From positions 1 to 15,230 of the forward strand of contig JAHWJV010000030.1 in assembly GCA_019348265.1 (NCBI GenBank): a DNA stretch of 15,230 bases. Reading direction: 5' to 3'. Under the pieces are notes generated by a model, which saw nothing but the letters and a program-made list of their open reading frames with translations, was not told the DNA's origin and did not search any database. The first letter of the stretch is position 1. Every line of letters starts with the position of its first letter. Position numbers and translations under genes: made by a program. Below, piece by piece: positions 13,874 through 15,230 of the stretch. The DNA comes from Gemmatimonadota bacterium (GTDB lineage: Bacteria; Gemmatimonadota; Gemmatimonadetes; Longimicrobiales; Longimicrobiaceae).

Positions 13874-14243
13874 CGTCCTATGAGCCTCCGGATGGAGAGG
13901 TGTGTGATCGCAGCTTGCCGGCCGCCCGTACCCACGTTCGGGGCGGTAAGTCGGGCGCGAGGAGCGTCGTCGCAGAGAGGCCCGCGCTGCTTGCGACGCC
14001 CTGAAAGGAACCCAGCACTCCCATGATTGTATACGATTGCGTATACTATAAACGGTTTGCGTCGTCAGGGACAGACTTACGCCGGCGCGCGTCCGGAGCT
14101 ATGACGGGATCATCGATCCGCTCGTTGGGGTTTGTTGAAGGGCTTCGACCAGGAGATGACGCGAACACTTCACGGGCGCCGACGGCAGCAGCGTCTGGAT
14201 GCGCGGGCGGGTCGGCGCTGACCATGCGCGCCGGCAGGACCAG
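13874..14243. other. Divergent regulatory spacer between the FCD regulator and HPP gene
   Basis: This 370-nt region separates two divergently transcribed genes and contains no recognisable gene. Its main feature is the paired GTATAC site in the middle, with an AT-rich run to 14052. The rest (13880-14020 and 14060-14235) is GC-rich with no clear repeat, RNA structure or protein-like frame. About 190 nt would be untranslated leader for the HPP gene if transcription starts near the AT-rich block. Confidence 0.55.
14027..14052. promoter_or_regulatory. Paired GTATAC operator and likely promoter in the divergent spacer
   Basis: GTATACG (14029-14035) and CGTATAC (14040-14046) form a 7-bp inverted repeat around ATTG (the arms share no overlap), and read as GTATAC boxes at 14029 and 14041 they are 12 bp apart. 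TATAAA follows at 14047-14052. The block is the only AT-rich segment in the spacer, so a promoter for one or both divergent genes is likely here; exact -35/-10 assignment is unclear. A dimeric GntR/FCD protein is the obvious candidate ligand. Confidence 0.65.
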
Positions 14244-14861
14244 ATGAGCGAAGAACTTCAGAGTTTGAAGCCGGTGGAAGGAGCGAACCGCGCGCTGCGC
14301 CGCCGGCTGGATCTGCGGGGCGAGTTCTTGCTGGCGCTTCTGCCCACCCTCACGGTGCTCGCGGTGCTTGGCATCGTGGAGCTCGTGACCGAGCAGCGGC
14401 TGCTCTTCGCGTCGCTCGCATCGAGCGCTTTCCTGATCTACCTGGATCCTCAGCACGGAACCAACTCGGTCCGAACTCTGGCTCTGTCGCAGTCGTTAGC
14501 CTCGTTACTCGGCTGGGTGACGTACGCCACGTTCGGTTCGGGATACCTGGCGGGGGGTAGCGCGATGGTGGCCACGATCATCCTGATGATTCTGCTGGAT
14601 GTGGTGCACCCACCCGCCGTGGCAACCGCGCTGGCTTTCGGCCTGCGCTCGGGAGACGCGAGCAATGTTCTTCTTTTCTCGCTGGCTCTCGGAATTACCG
14701 CCTTACTGGTCGTGCTGGAGCGAAGCGCGCTCTGGATCCTGGCGAGGTACCCTTCCCGGCTGCTGGGGAAGGCAGTGAGCGGCGGGGGTGGTAGGAGGTC
14801 CGAGCCCGAACACCGGCGGGCCGGAGACGAGCATCCTGCCGGATCACGGAAGGAACGATGA
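14244..14861 (+). CDS. HPP-family integral membrane protein
   Basis: The 205-aa product starts at ATG 14244 with AGGA 4 nt upstream; a longer in-frame start at 14199 has no site. After a basic N-terminus, four membrane helices cover about 28-50, 52-68, 80-120 (including GGSAMVATIILMILLDV) and 140-168. The signature DVVHPPAVATAL, with the HPP triplet at 122-124, identifies the HPP family. HPP proteins are small four-helix membrane proteins; a plant homologue is linked to chloroplast nitrite transport, and the bacterial role is little known. The hydrophilic tail (172-205) is Gly/Arg/Glu rich. Its stop overlaps the start of the next gene (ATGA at 14858-14861), so the two are translationally coupled. 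A paired GTATAC site lies about 200 nt upstream. Confidence 0.9.
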   Translation: MSEELQSLKPVEGANRALRRRLDLRGEFLLALLPTLTVLAVLGIVELVTEQRLLFASLASSAFLIYLDPQHGTNSVRTLALSQSLASLLGWVTYATFGSGYLAGGSAMVATIILMILLDVVHPPAVATALAFGLRSGDASNVLLFSLALGITALLVVLERSALWILARYPSRLLGKAVSGGGGRRSEPEHRRAGDEHPAGSRKER

Positions 14862-15230
14862 GAGCGGGACCGAGGCCGATAGAGTCGCAGGCGTGGGCCG
14901 GAACCCTGGGCATGGGCTTTGTCCTGCTGGCGTTGGCCGCGCTTGTGGCGGTACCTGTGATGACTCAGCGCAGGCTCGTGCCCTATCGGGAAGCGGCGGA
15001 GCGGTATGACGAGGGGCGGACGCTGGTGACGCGAGTTCAGTTTGCTCTGGCGCGCCAGATGTCCCTGCTGCAAGGGGCGTTGCTCGCCCGTGATACCGCG
15101 ATCTCTCGAAAGTACGGGGAAGCGCTCGATCTCGAGCGGTCCGCGTATCCACAATTGACGAGCCTGGATGCACCTCTCTCTGATTCCGCGAGCGCTGCGT
15201 TGCGCCGACTTCAGGCGCTCTCGGCCGAAT
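14858..15230 (+). CDS. Membrane-anchored probable sensor protein, N-terminal part (runs off window)
   Basis: ATG at 14858-14860 overlaps the HPP stop by 4 nt and follows GGAAGGA with good spacing. The frame is open to the window end, giving 124 residues. Residues 13-34 are one membrane helix (AGTLGMGFVLLALAALVAVP). The rest is a helical, charged extracytoplasmic-looking segment (VPYREAAERYDEGRTLVTRV and onward, with YPQLTSLDAPLSDSASAALR). One helix followed by a long four-helix-type sensor segment is the usual beginning of CHASE3-like histidine kinases or chemoreceptors. No kinase or other output domain is inside the window, so the class is an inference. Coupling to the HPP protein suggests that the two work together. 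Confidence 0.65.
   Translation, partial: MRAGPRPIESQAWAGTLGMGFVLLALAALVAVPVMTQRRLVPYREAAERYDEGRTLVTRVQFALARQMSLLQGALLARDTAISRKYGEALDLERSAYPQLTSLDAPLSDSASAALRRLQALSAE

Noticed and set aside
1..15230. tRNA, rRNA, CRISPR arrays, insertion sequences, integrase or phage genes
   Set aside because: None was seen in either strand by eye: no transposase or integrase frame, no cloverleaf-like element, no regularly spaced repeats.

Overview
This is a GC-rich chromosomal segment from a bacterium with long regulatory proteins, strong Shine-Dalgarno sites (for example AGGAGGTGA before the 52-aa gene) and mostly intact, closely packed genes. No rRNA, tRNA, CRISPR array, IS element or phage gene is visible, so the taxon cannot be fixed. 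The gene mix (DAQxVIAREYGFxSWPxL-type ankyrin protein, cytochrome c plus Vgb-like propeller protein, tandem Usp, HPP protein, kinase remnant with an ISRDLARGMxGDL motif) resembles soil or sediment Gemmatimonadota or Acidobacteriota. That is an inference from family resemblance only.

Layout. (1) 1-758, minus: 5' part of an ankyrin-type protein that leaves the window, then a small orphan ORF at 968-1258 (+). (2) 1411-4740, minus: an 1109-aa GAF-PAS-GAF-histidine kinase fused in one frame to a GntR winged helix and a C-terminal effector-like domain. (3) 4906-7271, minus: a stress and membrane cluster with a membrane-anchored hypothetical protein, a tandem universal stress protein, a 52-aa membrane peptide and a 96-aa two-helix membrane protein. 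(4) 7272-8732: a DedA/VTT membrane gene set among decayed genes. A frameshifted nhaA piece lies before it; behind it are an antisense histidine-kinase 3' end and a sense Ser/Thr-kinase piece. (5) 8733-9968 (+): secreted cytochrome c/Vgb-like propeller protein, ended by a strong hairpin. (6) 10131-13023, minus: 65-aa conserved-looking protein, CPA1-type cation/proton antiporter with RCK domains, and a secreted coiled-coil protein. (7) 13166-13873, minus: a GntR/FCD regulator flanked on both sides by identical-architecture GTATAC-N6-GTATAC sites. (8) 14244-15230 (+): an HPP membrane protein overlapping by 4 nt a membrane-anchored, probably sensory, protein that runs off the end.

How it may work together. 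The intact genes lean towards envelope and ion homeostasis and stress sensing (antiporter, DedA, Usp, small membrane proteins, HPP). Three regulators are interspersed: the kinase-GntR fusion, the FCD regulator and the truncated sensor. The FCD regulator probably controls itself and the promoter of the secreted coiled-coil gene (and possibly the antiporter behind it), because one paired GTATAC site lies in each of these upstream regions. The most unusual single object is the kinase fused to its own GntR DNA-binding module, which could bypass a separate response regulator. The most informative non-coding structure is the pair of matched operator-like sites, and the region around DedA is a clear gene graveyard.
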